From: an uncultured Pseudomonadota bacterium
GTDB taxonomy: Bacteria > Pseudomonadota > Gammaproteobacteria > Methylococcales > Methylomonadaceae
Reading direction: 5' to 3'
NCBI GenBank assembly: GCA_903918375.1
Contig: CAIXED010000061.1
Span: forward strand, 39,226-103,225
DNA length: 64,000 nucleotides
Shown here: in pieces, positions 38,797 through 48,809 of the stretch
Layout of the letters: each line of letters opens with the position of its first letter
How positions within the stretch are numbered: the stretch's first letter is position 1
Translations under genes and position numbers: made by a program
Notes under the pieces: model-generated
The model's input: only the letters and a program-made list of their open reading frames with translations
Told to the model about the DNA's origin: nothing
Databases searched by the model: none

Positions 38797-39141
38797 ATGA
38801 AAAAATCGATTACTCAATCTGCCTTAAAAGCAACAAAACTCAGTGCATTTTTGCTATTTGGCAGTATCGCTGCCAGCCAATTAACTGGCTGTTTCACCGT
38901 TGGACAAGAATTTGCCGCTCATCGCGTTACAGAAATCAAAATCGGCCAAACCAAACGCCAAGATATTAGCGAATTATTTGGCACTCCTTGGCGCACAGGA
39001 ATAGAAGACGGCCGCCCAACATGGACTTACGGCATTTACAAATACGCATTATTTGGCGGCAACGACTCACAAGATTTATTGATTCGTTTCGACCCACAAG
39101 GCGTAGTTCGTTCTTATACTTTTAACTCAACTCGTAAATAA
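38797..39141 (+). CDS. SmpA/OmlA (BamE-like) domain outer-membrane lipoprotein
   Basis: 114 aa. N-terminal signal with a lipobox ending LTGC at about residue 32, so it is acylated on that cysteine. The mature part (VTEIKIGQTKRQDISELFGTPW then TWTYGIYKYALFG) follows the SmpA/OmlA fold, in which the IKIGQT...LFGTP turn is diagnostic. BamE is one member, but there are many paralogues and this one lacks bam-locus context. It lies divergent from selO and 8 bases before a peptidase gene, with which it may be cotranscribed. Confidence 0.75.
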   Translation: MKKSITQSALKATKLSAFLLFGSIAASQLTGCFTVGQEFAAHRVTEIKIGQTKRQDISELFGTPWRTGIEDGRPTWTYGIYKYALFGGNDSQDLLIRFDPQGVVRSYTFNSTRK

Positions 39142-39149
39142 CAGACGAT

Positions 39150-40007
39150 TTGCCTGTTGTGCGTTCAACGCTATTCATTTCGCTGTTACTGGTTAGCTAC
39201 ACCGTAACAGCGAAAACACCACCAGAAAATCCAGTCCAACCTAAACAAGTTTTATTGCTGCAAACTGGCGATAAAACCCGACCCGAATTTTTCGTTCGCA
39301 ATCTTTATCCTTGTCCACTGGAAGTCGCGATTGATTGGGGCAAACACGATAATGTCACCGCCAACCCAGACCTACCTAATCGCTTTGTCGTCGCAAGCGG
39401 CGATTCGCCAGCCTTATTTAAAGTCAGCCCCGATCACCCCCGCAAAAGCACCCAATTCAGCCTGAGCTATCGCTATATTTTTGGCAGACCATTAACCGAT
39501 TATCAAAGCAGTTATCGTTACCAACCACCCATCCCACCTAAAGCCAGATTTCGCATTTCCCAAGCCTTCGATGGCAAATTCAGCCATACCGATGCCCAAA
39601 ATCGCTATGCCGTGGATATATCCATGCCTTTAGATACGCCAGTTTATGCCGCACGAGCTGGGATTGTGATTGATGTCAAAGACAGCTACAGCGATCACGG
39701 CAAACAAACCGAACTCGCCAGCAAAGCCAACAGCATTCGCATTTTGCATGATGACAGCTCTATGGCGGTCTATGCCCATTTGGCGCTTGAAAAAGCCCAA
39801 GTTAAAGCGGGTATGTCGGTCGCAGCGGGACAATTGATCGCTTATTCCGGTAACACCGGCTACAGCTCCGGCCCACATTTACATTTTGCGGTACAGATTA
39901 ATCAAGGGATGGAGTTGGTATCGGTGCCGTTTGAGTTTACGGATGGGGAGCAGAAGGGGGGTGAGCCGAAATTTGGGGAATGGTTGGTAGGATACGAGAA
40001 TCATTAA
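39150..40007 (+). CDS. Secreted M23 family peptidase (LytM/peptidoglycan-endopeptidase type)
   Basis: 285 aa. Signal sequence RSTLFISLLLVSYTVTAK, so it is periplasmic. The start may be the TTG at 39150 or the GTG at 39159; neither has a good ribosome site. The C-terminal half is an M23 domain: the first zinc ligands lie in HTDAQNRYAVDISM (HxxxxxxxxxD type). YAARAGIVIDVKD and the HLH ligand in SSGPHLHFAVQIN follow. The N-terminal half is beta-rich and unassigned. All metal residues appear present, so it is probably an active endopeptidase or a divisome activator. It follows a lipoprotein gene. Confidence 0.85.
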   Translation: MPVVRSTLFISLLLVSYTVTAKTPPENPVQPKQVLLLQTGDKTRPEFFVRNLYPCPLEVAIDWGKHDNVTANPDLPNRFVVASGDSPALFKVSPDHPRKSTQFSLSYRYIFGRPLTDYQSSYRYQPPIPPKARFRISQAFDGKFSHTDAQNRYAVDISMPLDTPVYAARAGIVIDVKDSYSDHGKQTELASKANSIRILHDDSSMAVYAHLALEKAQVKAGMSVAAGQLIAYSGNTGYSSGPHLHFAVQINQGMELVSVPFEFTDGEQKGGEPKFGEWLVGYENH

Positions 40008-40160
40008 TGGATCAAAAGCCAAAGTAAGACTTTTAAAAGTTTTTAAAAATTATTTTTTAGTTTACACTTACCACATCCAGCCCTTAGCAGTAAGCCTATC
40101 GAATAATCCATGATATGCCGACCCTCTGGGCTTTTTTTTGCCTTTTGTTTAATATCAAAC

Positions 40161-40832
40161 ATGAAAACCGTCATCCTGATTGATGGAGCGTTCTTTATAA
40201 AACGCTTCCGAAAATTCAATCCTTTGCACGCGACTGATGCTAAAAGAGCCGCCCAACTTGCTTGTCGATTTGCGTTACTTCATTTACGAGAAAAAAGTCG
40301 CAACAACAGCAAACATGATAACGAACTCTATCGGATATTTTTCTACGACTGCCCACCGCTAGAAAAGAAAATGCACAATCCGATTGATAAAAAATGTGTC
40401 GATTTTTCAAAGTCAGATGAAGCCTTGTTTAGGCATGAATTACATAATGAATTGCGAAAAAAGCGCAAAGTTGCTTTACGACTTGGCCGCATTGCGCCTG
40501 ATGTGGCATGGGGTTTTAAACCAGCAATCACCGAAAAACTTCTAAAAGGACAATTGACCATAGCCGAGTTAACACCTGACGATGTTGTACCGAACTTTAG
40601 ACAAAAAGGCGTTGATATGCGAATTGGTTTAGATATTACATCGATCGCCCTTAAAAAACAGGCTGAGCGAATTGTCTTAATCTCTGGCGATTCTGATTTT
40701 GTACCTGCAGCAAAGTTTGCTCGAAGGGAAGGGATTGATTTTATTTTGGACCCGATGTGGCAAAGTATTCCTAGCGATTTATTTGAGCATATCGATGGTT
40801 TGAGATCGACATGTCCTCACCCTAAAAAATAG
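40161..40832 (+). CDS. NYN domain protein (DUF88/LabA-like, PIN-fold)
   Basis: 223 aa from the ATG at 40161, giving MKTVILIDGAFFIKRF, the usual NYN start; the ORF track adds 17 codons. NYN domains share the PIN-type nuclease fold. Acidic residues are visible in LIDGAFF, in the central QKGVDMRIGLDIT and in LISGDSDFVPAA, which together form the metal site. RNA or tRNA cleavage is the likely activity, but family members vary widely. Some NYN proteins appear in defence or stress loci. Here the neighbours (M23 peptidase, hypE) give no hint. Confidence 0.75.
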   Translation: MKTVILIDGAFFIKRFRKFNPLHATDAKRAAQLACRFALLHLREKSRNNSKHDNELYRIFFYDCPPLEKKMHNPIDKKCVDFSKSDEALFRHELHNELRKKRKVALRLGRIAPDVAWGFKPAITEKLLKGQLTIAELTPDDVVPNFRQKGVDMRIGLDITSIALKKQAERIVLISGDSDFVPAAKFARREGIDFILDPMWQSIPSDLFEHIDGLRSTCPHPKK

Positions 40833-40859
40833 CAATTACCAAAATTTCTTAACACCAAC

Positions 40860-41900
40860 TCAACAAATCCTCGGCAACTGCTCGCCAACCGGCCAATCCA
40901 CCATCCGCCGGCCGCCAAACGCGGTGGTCATTTGCACGAAACAAAGTGTGTCGGTGATGACTTCGCCAATCATCGCGGCATCTTGACCTAAAGGATGTTG
41001 GCGCATCGCATTCAGCAATCGCTCAGCCGCCGCAGCTTCGCAAATACAAACCAATTTACCTTCATTGGCGACAAATAAAGGATCAAGCCCAAGAATTTCA
41101 CAGGCGGCTTTGACTTCGGCTTTCACGGGGATTTTGGCTTCCTCAATCACCATGCCAACACCGGATTGTTGCGCTAGTTCGTTTAACACGGTCGCCAAAC
41201 CACCTCGGGTTGGATCGCGTAAACAGCGGATGGCATTGGGAGCGACTGCCAGCATATCGGCAACTAAACCATGCAAGGCTGCAGAGTCGGAAACAATCGC
41301 GGTTTCAAATTGCAGGTTTTCCCGTCCAGCCATGATGGCAATGCCATGATCGCCCAAACTGCCGCTGACTAAAATCTTACAGCCGGCTTCGGCACGTTCG
41401 GAAGAAATATCTATGTCATCAGCCACCACACCAATACCGGTAGTAGTGATAAACACGCCATCGCCTTTGCCGCGTTCAACCACTTTGGTATCGCCAGTAA
41501 TGATGGGCACACAGGCTTTATTCGAGGCTTGAGCCATACTGATAACGATTTTTTCTAAATCAGCCAGCGGTAAACCTTCTTCGAGAATAAAACCGGCAGC
41601 TAAATACAAAGGTTTGGCGCCAGACATGGCGACATCGTTGATAGTGCCGTGGACCGCTAATGAACCAATATCACCACCAGGAAAAAATAGCGGTGAAATG
41701 ACATGACCATCGGTGCTAATAACTAAGCGACCAGCAGGCGGGGTGAATAAGGCTTGGTCGTTGCGCTGATTAAGCAGCTGATTGTCGAAATGTTTGATGA
41801 ACAGGGCATCAATCAATTGCGCCATCGCTCGTCCGCCACCACCGTGGCTGAGATCGACTTTGCCGTTGATTAAATCAAGCGGGGCAGAAAAGGGATTCAC
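40860..41900 (-). CDS. hypE: HypE, carbamoyl dehydratase for [NiFe]-hydrogenase cyanide ligand
   Basis: 346 aa. HypE receives a carbamoyl group from HypF on its C-terminal cysteine and dehydrates it to a thiocyanate for the Fe(CN)2CO centre. The sequence ends PRIC, the essential terminal cysteine. The N terminus has LSHGGGGRAMAQLI, and the ATP-binding AIR-synthase fold shows DPTRGGLATVLNELA and GDTKVVERGKGDG. hypE normally ends a hypABFCDE operon; here it stands alone between phoU and an NYN gene. It should serve the HoxFUY hydrogenase encoded 30 kb away or another one. Confidence 0.96.
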   Translation of the reverse strand: MNPFSAPLDLINGKVDLSHGGGGRAMAQLIDALFIKHFDNQLLNQRNDQALFTPPAGRLVISTDGHVISPLFFPGGDIGSLAVHGTINDVAMSGAKPLYLAAGFILEEGLPLADLEKIVISMAQASNKACVPIITGDTKVVERGKGDGVFITTTGIGVVADDIDISSERAEAGCKILVSGSLGDHGIAIMAGRENLQFETAIVSDSAALHGLVADMLAVAPNAIRCLRDPTRGGLATVLNELAQQSGVGMVIEEAKIPVKAEVKAACEILGLDPLFVANEGKLVCICEAAAAERLLNAMRQHPLGQDAAMIGEVITDTLCFVQMTTAFGGRRMVDWPVGEQLPRIC

Positions 41901-41916
41901 GCGGGGATTTGAGAAC

Positions 41917-41945
41917 AGCCATCTTCACCGGATGTGAAGATGGCT
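41917..41945. terminator. Hairpin between phoU and hypE
   Basis: AGCCATCTTCAC and GTGAAGATGGCT form a perfect 12-bp stem around a 5-base loop, 8 bases after the phoU stop. The following tract on the minus strand (GTTCTC) is only weakly T-rich. It probably ends the pst-phoU transcript or protects its 3-prime end. Confidence 0.6.
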
Positions 41946-41952
41946 AAATCAT

Positions 41953-42672
41953 TTAACGACTAGCGTTAACAGTTTGTTCTAATTCTTCACGGCTAAGGTG
42001 ACGAACGTCTTTGCCTTTGACCATGTAAATAACGTGCTCACAAACATTACAGCTATGGTCGCCGATACGTTCCAAAGCTCTTGCTGTCCACAACATATCC
42101 AAAGCGCGGGTGATGTTTCTTGGGTTTTCCATCATTTGGGTAATCAATTGACGGGTGATGCTGGTGTATTCACGATCAACTTTGGCATCTTGGCCGGTAA
42201 TCGCAATCACTTCGTCAATGTCAGTCCGCGCGTAAGCATCCAAAGCGCCGTTGAGCATTTCTTTAACCATTTCCAACAAATGCTCGATTTCGTAGTATTT
42301 GTCTTGGTAAAAATCCGCACCTTCTAAACGCATGGTCATTTTGGCGATTCGTGCCGCTTCATCACCAATACGCTCTAAATCGGTAATGATTTTGATGGTG
42401 GCGATTAGCATCCGTAAATCAAATGCCGCTGGCTGACGTTTCGCCATAATCTCGGTACAGTCATGGTCAATGTTTTTTTCCAAATCATTGACTAGCTGGT
42501 CTTGTTGCACCACTTTTTCGGCGCTTTCCATGTCAAAACTCATGAAGGCTTTGGTCGCCAAATCCACTTGTTGTTCGACCAAGCCACCCATCGCCAACAC
42601 TTTGTTGCGAATGTCTTCCATTTCCTCGTTGAATTGACGAGAAATGTGCTGTTTGATTTTATTGTTATCCAT
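41953..42672 (-). CDS. phoU: Phosphate signalling protein PhoU
   Basis: 239 aa, two three-helix bundles. Mediates between the Pst transporter and the PhoR sensor, repressing the Pho regulon when phosphate is plentiful. The metal-binding repeats are recognisable: DLRMLIATIKIITDLERIGDEAARIA and its second copy ALDMLWTARALERIGDHSCNVCEHV. Acidic residues of the ERIGD motifs bind iron or manganese. It follows pstB with 12 bases between. Confidence 0.97.
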   Translation of the reverse strand: MDNNKIKQHISRQFNEEMEDIRNKVLAMGGLVEQQVDLATKAFMSFDMESAEKVVQQDQLVNDLEKNIDHDCTEIMAKRQPAAFDLRMLIATIKIITDLERIGDEAARIAKMTMRLEGADFYQDKYYEIEHLLEMVKEMLNGALDAYARTDIDEVIAITGQDAKVDREYTSITRQLITQMMENPRNITRALDMLWTARALERIGDHSCNVCEHVIYMVKGKDVRHLSREELEQTVNASR

Positions 42673-42684
42673 CGCCTTAGCTCC

Positions 42685-43515
42685 TTAACCGTATCGACCA
42701 GTAATATAGTCTTCTGTTTGTTTTTTGGCTGGGTTGGTGAACAGCTCGCTGGTTTCACCAAACTCAATCAATTCACCCATGTACATAAAAGCGGTGTAAT
42801 CAGAAACCCGCGCCGCCTGTTGCATATTGTGGGTAACGATAACGATGGTGTATTTTTCTTTCAGTTCGTTAATCAGCTCTTCGATTTTCAAGGTTGAAAT
42901 CGGGTCTAAAGCCGAAGCCGGTTCGTCCAACAAAATCACTTCTGGCTCAATCGCGATAGCACGCGCAATCACCAAACGCTGTTGCTGACCACCTGACATC
43001 CCCAAAGCGTTGTCATTCAAACGATTTTTAACCTCTTCCCACAACGCGGCACCACGCAATGATTTTTCCACCACTTCATCGAGAATATGGCGGTCGTTAA
43101 TGCCTTGGATTCTTAAACCGTAAGCAACATTTTCATAAATGGTTTTTGGAAATGGATTTGGCTTTTGAAACACCATCCCAACTCGACGACGTAAAGCCGC
43201 AACGTTGACGGATTTGTCATAAATATCTTCGTTATCCAGCAAAATTTTGCCTTTAATCGATACACCATCCACCAAGTCATTCATGCGATTAATACAGCGC
43301 AATAAAGTCGATTTACCGCAACCACTAGGACCGATATAAGCAGTCACTTTTTTGCGAGGCATTTCCATGTTAACGCCAAACAGGGCTTGTTTTTGGCCAT
43401 AGAAAAGATCGAGATTTTCTACTTTGATACAAGTCTCAATTTGACCTTGATTTTTATCGTCTCGGTTTAAAGCACTAATGTCGATGCCGTGACTGCGTCT
43501 TTGTTCTGTTGTCAT
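42685..43515 (-). CDS. pstB: Phosphate ABC transporter ATP-binding protein PstB
   Basis: 276 aa cytoplasmic ATPase of the Pst importer. Walker A is [13 protein letters not shown], signature [16 protein letters not shown], Walker [15 protein letters not shown], switch His in [14 protein letters not shown]-terminal about 25 residues are a hydrophilic extension before [16 protein letters not shown]. The end YITGRYG is typical of PstB. Lies between pstA and phoU. Confidence 0.97.
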   Translation of the reverse strand: MTTEQRRSHGIDISALNRDDKNQGQIETCIKVENLDLFYGQKQALFGVNMEMPRKKVTAYIGPSGCGKSTLLRCINRMNDLVDGVSIKGKILLDNEDIYDKSVNVAALRRRVGMVFQKPNPFPKTIYENVAYGLRIQGINDRHILDEVVEKSLRGAALWEEVKNRLNDNALGMSGGQQQRLVIARAIAIEPEVILLDEPASALDPISTLKIEELINELKEKYTIVIVTHNMQQAARVSDYTAFMYMGELIEFGETSELFTNPAKKQTEDYITGRYG

Positions 43516-43552
43516 TGTCTTTGATCCAATCGTCTTGAAAGTGATTGCACTA

Positions 43553-45208
43553 TTAATTTTCTAAAGCTCGGTATTTTTCGCGCAGGTTATTACGGATAGC
43601 GATGGCAAACATATTCAAGCCAACAATCACCATCACCAATAATAACGAGGTTGCATAAACTAAAGGTCGAGCCGCTTCGACGTTCGGGCTTTGGAAGCCA
43701 ACATCGTAAATATGGAAGCCTAAATGCATAAACTTTCTATCTAAATGCAGATAAGGAAAGTTACCATCCAACGGCAAAGTTGGCGCCAGCTTAACCACGC
43801 CCACCAACATCAACGGCGCTACTTCGCCAGCAGCCCGCGCTACCGCCAAAATTAAACCGGTCATAATGGCAGGGCTGGCCATCGGTAACACGGTACGCCA
43901 TAAAGTTTCAGCTTTGGTCGCACCTAAAGCCAAGCTGCCTTCACGAATTGATTTAGGAATCCGCGATAAACCTTCTTCGGTCGCGACAATCACCACTGGC
44001 AAGGTCAACAAAGCCAAGGTTAGTGAAGCCCACAATAAACCCGGCGTACCAAAAACTGGCGCAGGTGCCGCTTCTGGGAAAAAGATTCGGTCGATACTGC
44101 CGCCTAAAATGTAAACAAAAAAGCCTAAACCAAATACCCCATAAACAATCGACGGTACACCGGCCAAGTTATTAACCGCGATACGAATAATGCGAGTAAT
44201 AAAACCTTGTTTCGCATATTCGCGCAGATAAACCGCCGCGATCACACCAAAGGGCGTTACCACGATTGCCATCAATAACACCATCAACACGGTACCGAAA
44301 ATCGCAGGAAAAATACCGCCTTCGGTATTAGCTTCGCGCGGCTCATCGGTAATGAAGGTGATAAAGGTACTGATATATTCGATGCTTTTATCAAACAGCC
44401 CCATCGAATTAGGTCGAGTCAACTTCACAATCCGGTTCAACGGAATGTTAATTTGTTTTTGATTGGCATCAGCCACAACCAAGGTCGCTTTTTTAATTTC
44501 GCGATTTAACTCACCTAGTTTTTGCTGAATAGCTTGATATTGTTTTTCAAGCTCTTGCTTTTGATTAGCAAAATCCAAGCGAGTTGATTCGTTCCATTGT
44601 TTTTTTAATTCCAAACTACGTTGTTTAAGGCGTAAACGCTCTAAGCTGTAGTTAATCGCACCGACATCGTGATCTTGTAAATCATCAATTTCATCGCGCA
44701 AATCCAAGGTTTTTGCCAATTTCTCTTGTGCAACCGCCCAAGCTTGATCGCCTTCTGCAATCACCGAACCGCTTTCTTTAACCGAGACTAAACGGCCATA
44801 GAAATTACCCCATTCGCGACGCTCAATGCTAATCAGATCTTGTGGCTCGGATTTTTGCTGGATGTATTGCTCCTGTATCCAACGAAAATCGCCACCCAAA
44901 ATATCGCGATTACCGGTTTTAACCAGAAATTGCACCAAATATTCGGCGTTATTGAGAACTTCGTGTCCCGCTGCTTTCGCTTGCGCTTCCGGCAATAACG
45001 AGGAGGCGACTTCTTCACCAATAATCACACTGGCTTGGCCTGTTTGGTCTTGATAGCGATATTCGACAATATCCGCCGGCCAAAAATGCCCCAAACCCCT
45101 TACCGCAATCAAGGCTAACAGTCCGACAACCAAAATCAGATTGATGCTCACTGCACCCGCTGTCAGCCATATCCACGGAGAACCGCTTTTAAACCATGCT
45201 TTCATCAT
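43553..45208 (-). CDS. pstA: Phosphate ABC transporter permease PstA, long form
   Basis: 551 aa, about 250 longer than E. coli PstA. After the first membrane helix (residues 13-35) comes a long soluble, probably periplasmic, stretch with a coiled-coil-like middle ([40 protein letters not shown]). The permease domain follows from about residue 300, with the EAA loop in [18 protein letters not shown]. The long form occurs with long PstC in many gammaproteobacteria. It overlaps pstC by 4 bases. Confidence 0.95.
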   Translation of the reverse strand: MMKAWFKSGSPWIWLTAGAVSINLILVVGLLALIAVRGLGHFWPADIVEYRYQDQTGQASVIIGEEVASSLLPEAQAKAAGHEVLNNAEYLVQFLVKTGNRDILGGDFRWIQEQYIQQKSEPQDLISIERREWGNFYGRLVSVKESGSVIAEGDQAWAVAQEKLAKTLDLRDEIDDLQDHDVGAINYSLERLRLKQRSLELKKQWNESTRLDFANQKQELEKQYQAIQQKLGELNREIKKATLVVADANQKQINIPLNRIVKLTRPNSMGLFDKSIEYISTFITFITDEPREANTEGGIFPAIFGTVLMVLLMAIVVTPFGVIAAVYLREYAKQGFITRIIRIAVNNLAGVPSIVYGVFGLGFFVYILGGSIDRIFFPEAAPAPVFGTPGLLWASLTLALLTLPVVIVATEEGLSRIPKSIREGSLALGATKAETLWRTVLPMASPAIMTGLILAVARAAGEVAPLMLVGVVKLAPTLPLDGNFPYLHLDRKFMHLGFHIYDVGFQSPNVEAARPLVYATSLLLVMVIVGLNMFAIAIRNNLREKYRALEN

Positions 45209-47484
45209 AATGAACTGTATTTTTGTCTTAGATTTTGACGAATCATTTCCGCCAAGGTATTGACGATAAAGGTAAACATAAACAGCACCAAGGCCGCTAA
45301 GAACAACACTCGATAATGGGTACTGTTAACCTCAGACTCTGGCATCTCTACCGCGATGTTTGCTGATAGGGTACGAAGACCTTGGAAAATACTTAAATCC
45401 ATCACCGGTGTATTACCGGTTGCCATCAACACAATCATGGTTTCACCGACTGCGCGGCCAAAGCCAATCATGATTGCGGAGAAAATCCCAGGACTGGCTG
45501 TTAGTAAAACAACCTTGGTCATGGTTTGCCAAGTCGTCGCACCTAACGCTAATGAGCCTGTGGTTAAGTGTTTTGGCACGCTGAAAATCGCATCTTCGGC
45601 AATCGAGAAAATCATCGGAATTACCGCAAAACCCATCGCCAAACCAACCACTAAGGTATTACGTTGGTCATAACCGATGCCAAATTCACTGCTCATCCAA
45701 GTCCGCAAATCGCCATTAAAGCAAATCGCTTCGATAGTTGGACTAATAGCAAATGCAAACCAAGCACTGAACAAAATCACTGGAATCAGCACAATCGCAT
45801 CCCAACCTTCGGGAATGGTATGACGAACTGATTCAGGTACTTTTTGCCAGAAGAAAGCGAAAACCATCACCCCTAAAGGCACAATCATTAGTAAGGCAAA
45901 AATCCCTGCTAAATGCATTTCCACAAAAGGCGCTAACCAAAGACCAGCCAAGAAACCTAAAATCACCGTCGGCAAAGCGCCCATGATTTCAATCCCAGGT
46001 TTGACGTATTGACGCACTCTTGGGGTCATAAAGTAGCCGGTGTAAATCGCACCAAATAATGACAAAGGAATTGCCACCAACATCGCATAAAATGAGGCTT
46101 TTAAGGTACCAAACACCAACGGAATCAAGCTCATTTTTGGCTCGAAATCGTTGCTGGCTGAAGATGATTGCCAAATGTAATCAGGTTTTGGATAGCTTTC
46201 GTACCAGACTTTTTGCCAGAGTGATGAAAATGACACTTCTGGATGCTCGTTATCGATATGCCAGAAATGAATTTTGCTATCAGCACCTTGTAATAAGAAG
46301 GCATTGGCACGAGGCGATAAAGCTACTGCCGCTGGTTTGTTATTAGAAACCGGCTGTTTAACCAATTCACGTTCAGAGGTCGAATTGTAAATACCGACCG
46401 CGCCATTAGCATCGGCGACCAACATCCCTTTACGACGTTGCTCAGCGTTGATTGCAATCAACGGTGCTTTCGAGACTTTAAATGAACGCAGCTTTTCGAC
46501 ACTGAAATGATTTTTCTGGTCGCGGACCATACTCCATTGCGATAACTCGCCTTGGGTATCGCCAATCAATAAGGAAATATCACCATTTAAAAATTCGATA
46601 CTGCTAATCTCGATGCCTTGATTCATCACATTAAGCTTGTGCTTAATGGTTGGCTGAGTTTTATCGCTAACATCAAAAATCGTCAAATCGCCTTTGCGAT
46701 TAGCTAGATAAAGATTACGTTGTTCTTTATCCAACAACATAAAATCAACGTCACTACCAACGGTTTCTAACAACACATCGCTACGTTCTAGGGTGATTTC
46801 TTCATCAAATAAGGATTTTTTCTGAGTTAAACCTGCCAACACCATTCGATTATCAGCGGTTTTTGCCACCAAAGTGCCACTTTCGTCATCGACTTTAAAA
46901 GCAACCTGGCTTAACGCTTGGCCATTACTATCAACCACAACCGGTTGATTGCCTAATGGATATTGAATCGATGGCGTGATGACACGTTTGCCATCGGGAT
47001 AGCTGAGTTTGTAATCATGCTTAACAATTAACGCACGACCATCCGATAAGCCGTAAATCACTTCGGCTTTATCAAAATCACCATGTGCAAAACTGGTAAC
47101 AGTGACTTTTTCAGGTATCGGTAAATTTTCAGTGGCAATGGTTGTACCATCGGCCACCTTAAAGAAAATCGCTTTGCCAGTTTCGGTAAATCGCACCGCT
47201 ACTTCATTTTGCTCTTCCATCGCTAACAACAGCGTCGCACCTAAAGCAGGTTCTGGCGTGTCATATTGAGCAACGGACTCGGCATGAGAGGATAGCAATA
47301 GTGGAAACACCACATACAGCAAGTAAAAAAAGATCAGGACGATTGCGGCAATAATACTTAAACCACCAACAACCACCGCACGGGCAACTAATTTATCTTT
47401 AACGAGTCTCCAGCGTTGATAACGATCACTAGCCATCATATCTAGCTGGGAAGAGTGGGGCTGGGTTGAATTAACTTCAGACAT
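45205..47484 (-). CDS. pstC: Phosphate ABC transporter permease PstC, long form with large periplasmic domain
   Basis: 759 aa from the ATG at 47484; the ORF track begins 2 codons earlier at TTG. E. coli PstC is 319 aa. Residues 37-65 are the first membrane helix. Then about 380 residues have short repeated strand patterns (NRMVLAGLTQ, RNLYLANRKGDLTIFDVSD, SLLIGDTQGELSQWS, GMLVADANGAVGIYN) like a WD40/beta-propeller. The C-terminal permease has the EAA loop SLALGATTWQTMTKVVLLTASPG (read in parts). The propeller may interact with PstS or sense periplasmic ligands; that is inference. Confidence 0.95.
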   Translation of the reverse strand: MSEVNSTQPHSSQLDMMASDRYQRWRLVKDKLVARAVVVGGLSIIAAIVLIFFYLLYVVFPLLLSSHAESVAQYDTPEPALGATLLLAMEEQNEVAVRFTETGKAIFFKVADGTTIATENLPIPEKVTVTSFAHGDFDKAEVIYGLSDGRALIVKHDYKLSYPDGKRVITPSIQYPLGNQPVVVDSNGQALSQVAFKVDDESGTLVAKTADNRMVLAGLTQKKSLFDEEITLERSDVLLETVGSDVDFMLLDKEQRNLYLANRKGDLTIFDVSDKTQPTIKHKLNVMNQGIEISSIEFLNGDISLLIGDTQGELSQWSMVRDQKNHFSVEKLRSFKVSKAPLIAINAEQRRKGMLVADANGAVGIYNSTSERELVKQPVSNNKPAAVALSPRANAFLLQGADSKIHFWHIDNEHPEVSFSSLWQKVWYESYPKPDYIWQSSSASNDFEPKMSLIPLVFGTLKASFYAMLVAIPLSLFGAIYTGYFMTPRVRQYVKPGIEIMGALPTVILGFLAGLWLAPFVEMHLAGIFALLMIVPLGVMVFAFFWQKVPESVRHTIPEGWDAIVLIPVILFSAWFAFAISPTIEAICFNGDLRTWMSSEFGIGYDQRNTLVVGLAMGFAVIPMIFSIAEDAIFSVPKHLTTGSLALGATTWQTMTKVVLLTASPGIFSAIMIGFGRAVGETMIVLMATGNTPVMDLSIFQGLRTLSANIAVEMPESEVNSTHYRVLFLAALVLFMFTFIVNTLAEMIRQNLRQKYSSL

Positions 47485-47546
47485 AACCAAGTATCAGTAG
47501 TAAACATCCTGCCATTTTGACATAGCACGACCGTTTTAAATAGAAA

Positions 47547-47576
47547 AGCCGACAACTGCTTTAGCAATCATCGGCT
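47547..47576 (-). terminator. Terminator/attenuator between pstS and pstC
   Basis: Minus strand AGCCGA ... TCGGCT with an inner wobble-paired stem (GATTGCT/AGCAGTT) makes a long hairpin followed at once by TTTTCTATTT. It lies about 110 bases after the pstS stop. It would let pstS be expressed well above the permease genes, as usual for binding proteins of ABC importers. Confidence 0.75.
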
Positions 47577-47685
47577 CTAAATAAGCACGCAAAATCCGAA
47601 CCATTAAGATTTAGACCCAATTTTGCTCTGCCATCCATAGCCGCATCCTTGCGCCATCATCCATTTTTAGACTTCCATGACAATC

Positions 47686-48675
47686 TTATTTCACTAAACC
47701 TAAAGCTTTTTCTGCTGCTTTAGCTGGCAATGGAATGTAACCATCTTTCACAACAACTTGTTGACCAGATTTAGATAAAACCATTTTGATGAACTCTCTT
47801 TCTAATGGTGCCAATGGCTCATTAGGTTTTTTGTTCACGTAGATGTACAAGAAACGAGTCAAAGGATAAGCACCAGAAATTGCGTTTTCAGGTGTTGGAT
47901 CAACAAACGCACCGCCATCTTTCTTAGTTAAAGGCACTGCTTTAACGCCAGAAGTTGAATAACCGATACCTGAGTAACCGATACCGTTAGCAGAAGTTGT
48001 TACAGACTGTACAACTGACGCTGAACCTGGTTGTTCGTTGACGTTGCTTTTGAAATCGCCTTTGCACAATGCTTCGTCTTTGAAGAAGCCATAAGTACCC
48101 GATACTGAGTTACGACCGTAAAGCTGGATTGATTTACCTGCCCAACCGCCGGTTAAGCCCGCTTCACCCCAAGTGGTGATGTCAGAAGCGTGACCACATT
48201 TACGAGTAGAAGACATGATCGCATCTACTTGTGAAATGCTTAAGCCTTTAACTGGGTTGTCTTTGTTAACAAATACCGCCAAAGCGTCAATCGCAACTGG
48301 AATCTTGGTAGGTTTGTAACCGTATTTGCTTTCGAAATCGTCGATTTCGTTGTCTTTCATTTCACGGCTCATTGGACCTAAGTTAGCAGTACCTTCGGTC
48401 AATGCTGGTGGCGCAGTTGATGAACCAGCCGCTTGAATTTGAATATTTACGTTTGGATAAATTTTGCCAAACTCTTCTGCCCACAAGGTCATCAAGTTAG
48501 CCAAGGTATCAGAACCAACACTAGAAATGTTGCCTGAAACGCCGCTTGCTTGTGCGTATTCTGGAAGAGCAGGATCAACAGCAGCAGGCGCTGCAGCCGC
48601 TTGTCCGCTGAACAATGCAGCAGAAGCAAAGCCAAATCCCAAAATCAATGATTTCAGTTGAAAGGTATTTTTCAT
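47686..48675 (-). CDS. pstS: Periplasmic phosphate-binding protein PstS
   Basis: 329 aa from the ATG at 48675; another ATG four codons upstream (48687) is possible. Signal peptide [20 protein letters not shown] then LFSGQAAAA. It binds phosphate and delivers it to PstCA. Ligand-loop sequences are visible: [13 protein letters not shown] (phosphate-binding Ser), [12 protein letters not shown], and [12 protein letters not shown] with SGTYG. There is one likely disulfide pair (RKCGHAS and EALCKGD). An array of PHO boxes lies directly upstream, so strong PhoB control is expected. It begins the pst-phoU operon. Confidence 0.96.
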   Translation of the reverse strand: MKNTFQLKSLILGFGFASAALFSGQAAAAPAAVDPALPEYAQASGVSGNISSVGSDTLANLMTLWAEEFGKIYPNVNIQIQAAGSSTAPPALTEGTANLGPMSREMKDNEIDDFESKYGYKPTKIPVAIDALAVFVNKDNPVKGLSISQVDAIMSSTRKCGHASDITTWGEAGLTGGWAGKSIQLYGRNSVSGTYGFFKDEALCKGDFKSNVNEQPGSASVVQSVTTSANGIGYSGIGYSTSGVKAVPLTKKDGGAFVDPTPENAISGAYPLTRFLYIYVNKKPNEPLAPLEREFIKMVLSKSGQQVVVKDGYIPLPAKAAEKALGLVK

Positions 48676-48726
48676 ATTTTTTCTCATTTCGAGTGTTAAA
48701 ACTGGATTCTATACTGCCAGTTAGGC

Positions 48727-48766
48727 GTGACAATAGTATGAACCTTTTATGACAGTTTTGTGACAA
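48727..48766 (-). promoter_or_regulatory. PHO-box array of the pstS promoter (four half-sites)
   Basis: Minus strand reads TTGTCAC-4-CTGTCAT-4-GGTTCAT-4-TTGTCAC, four 7-mers starting exactly every 11 bases, i.e. two tandem PHO boxes. The E. coli PhoB box is two CTGTCAT repeats separated by 4 bases. Thirteen bases downstream is TATAGA, a good -10 element for a PhoB-activated promoter lacking a -35. It lies between folA and pstS. Confidence 0.9.
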
Positions 48767-48809
48767 CGGCAAGATTGTAAGCGCGGCTTATGGTTTTTAC
48801 CATTATTCA

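Noticed and set aside
40161-40832. NYN gene as part of a defence island
   Set aside because: Neighbours are an M23 peptidase and hypE; no helicase, restriction or toxin genes are present.
42502-42897. 131-aa plus-strand ORF
   Set aside because: Antisense to phoU and pstB, both of which carry full family motifs.
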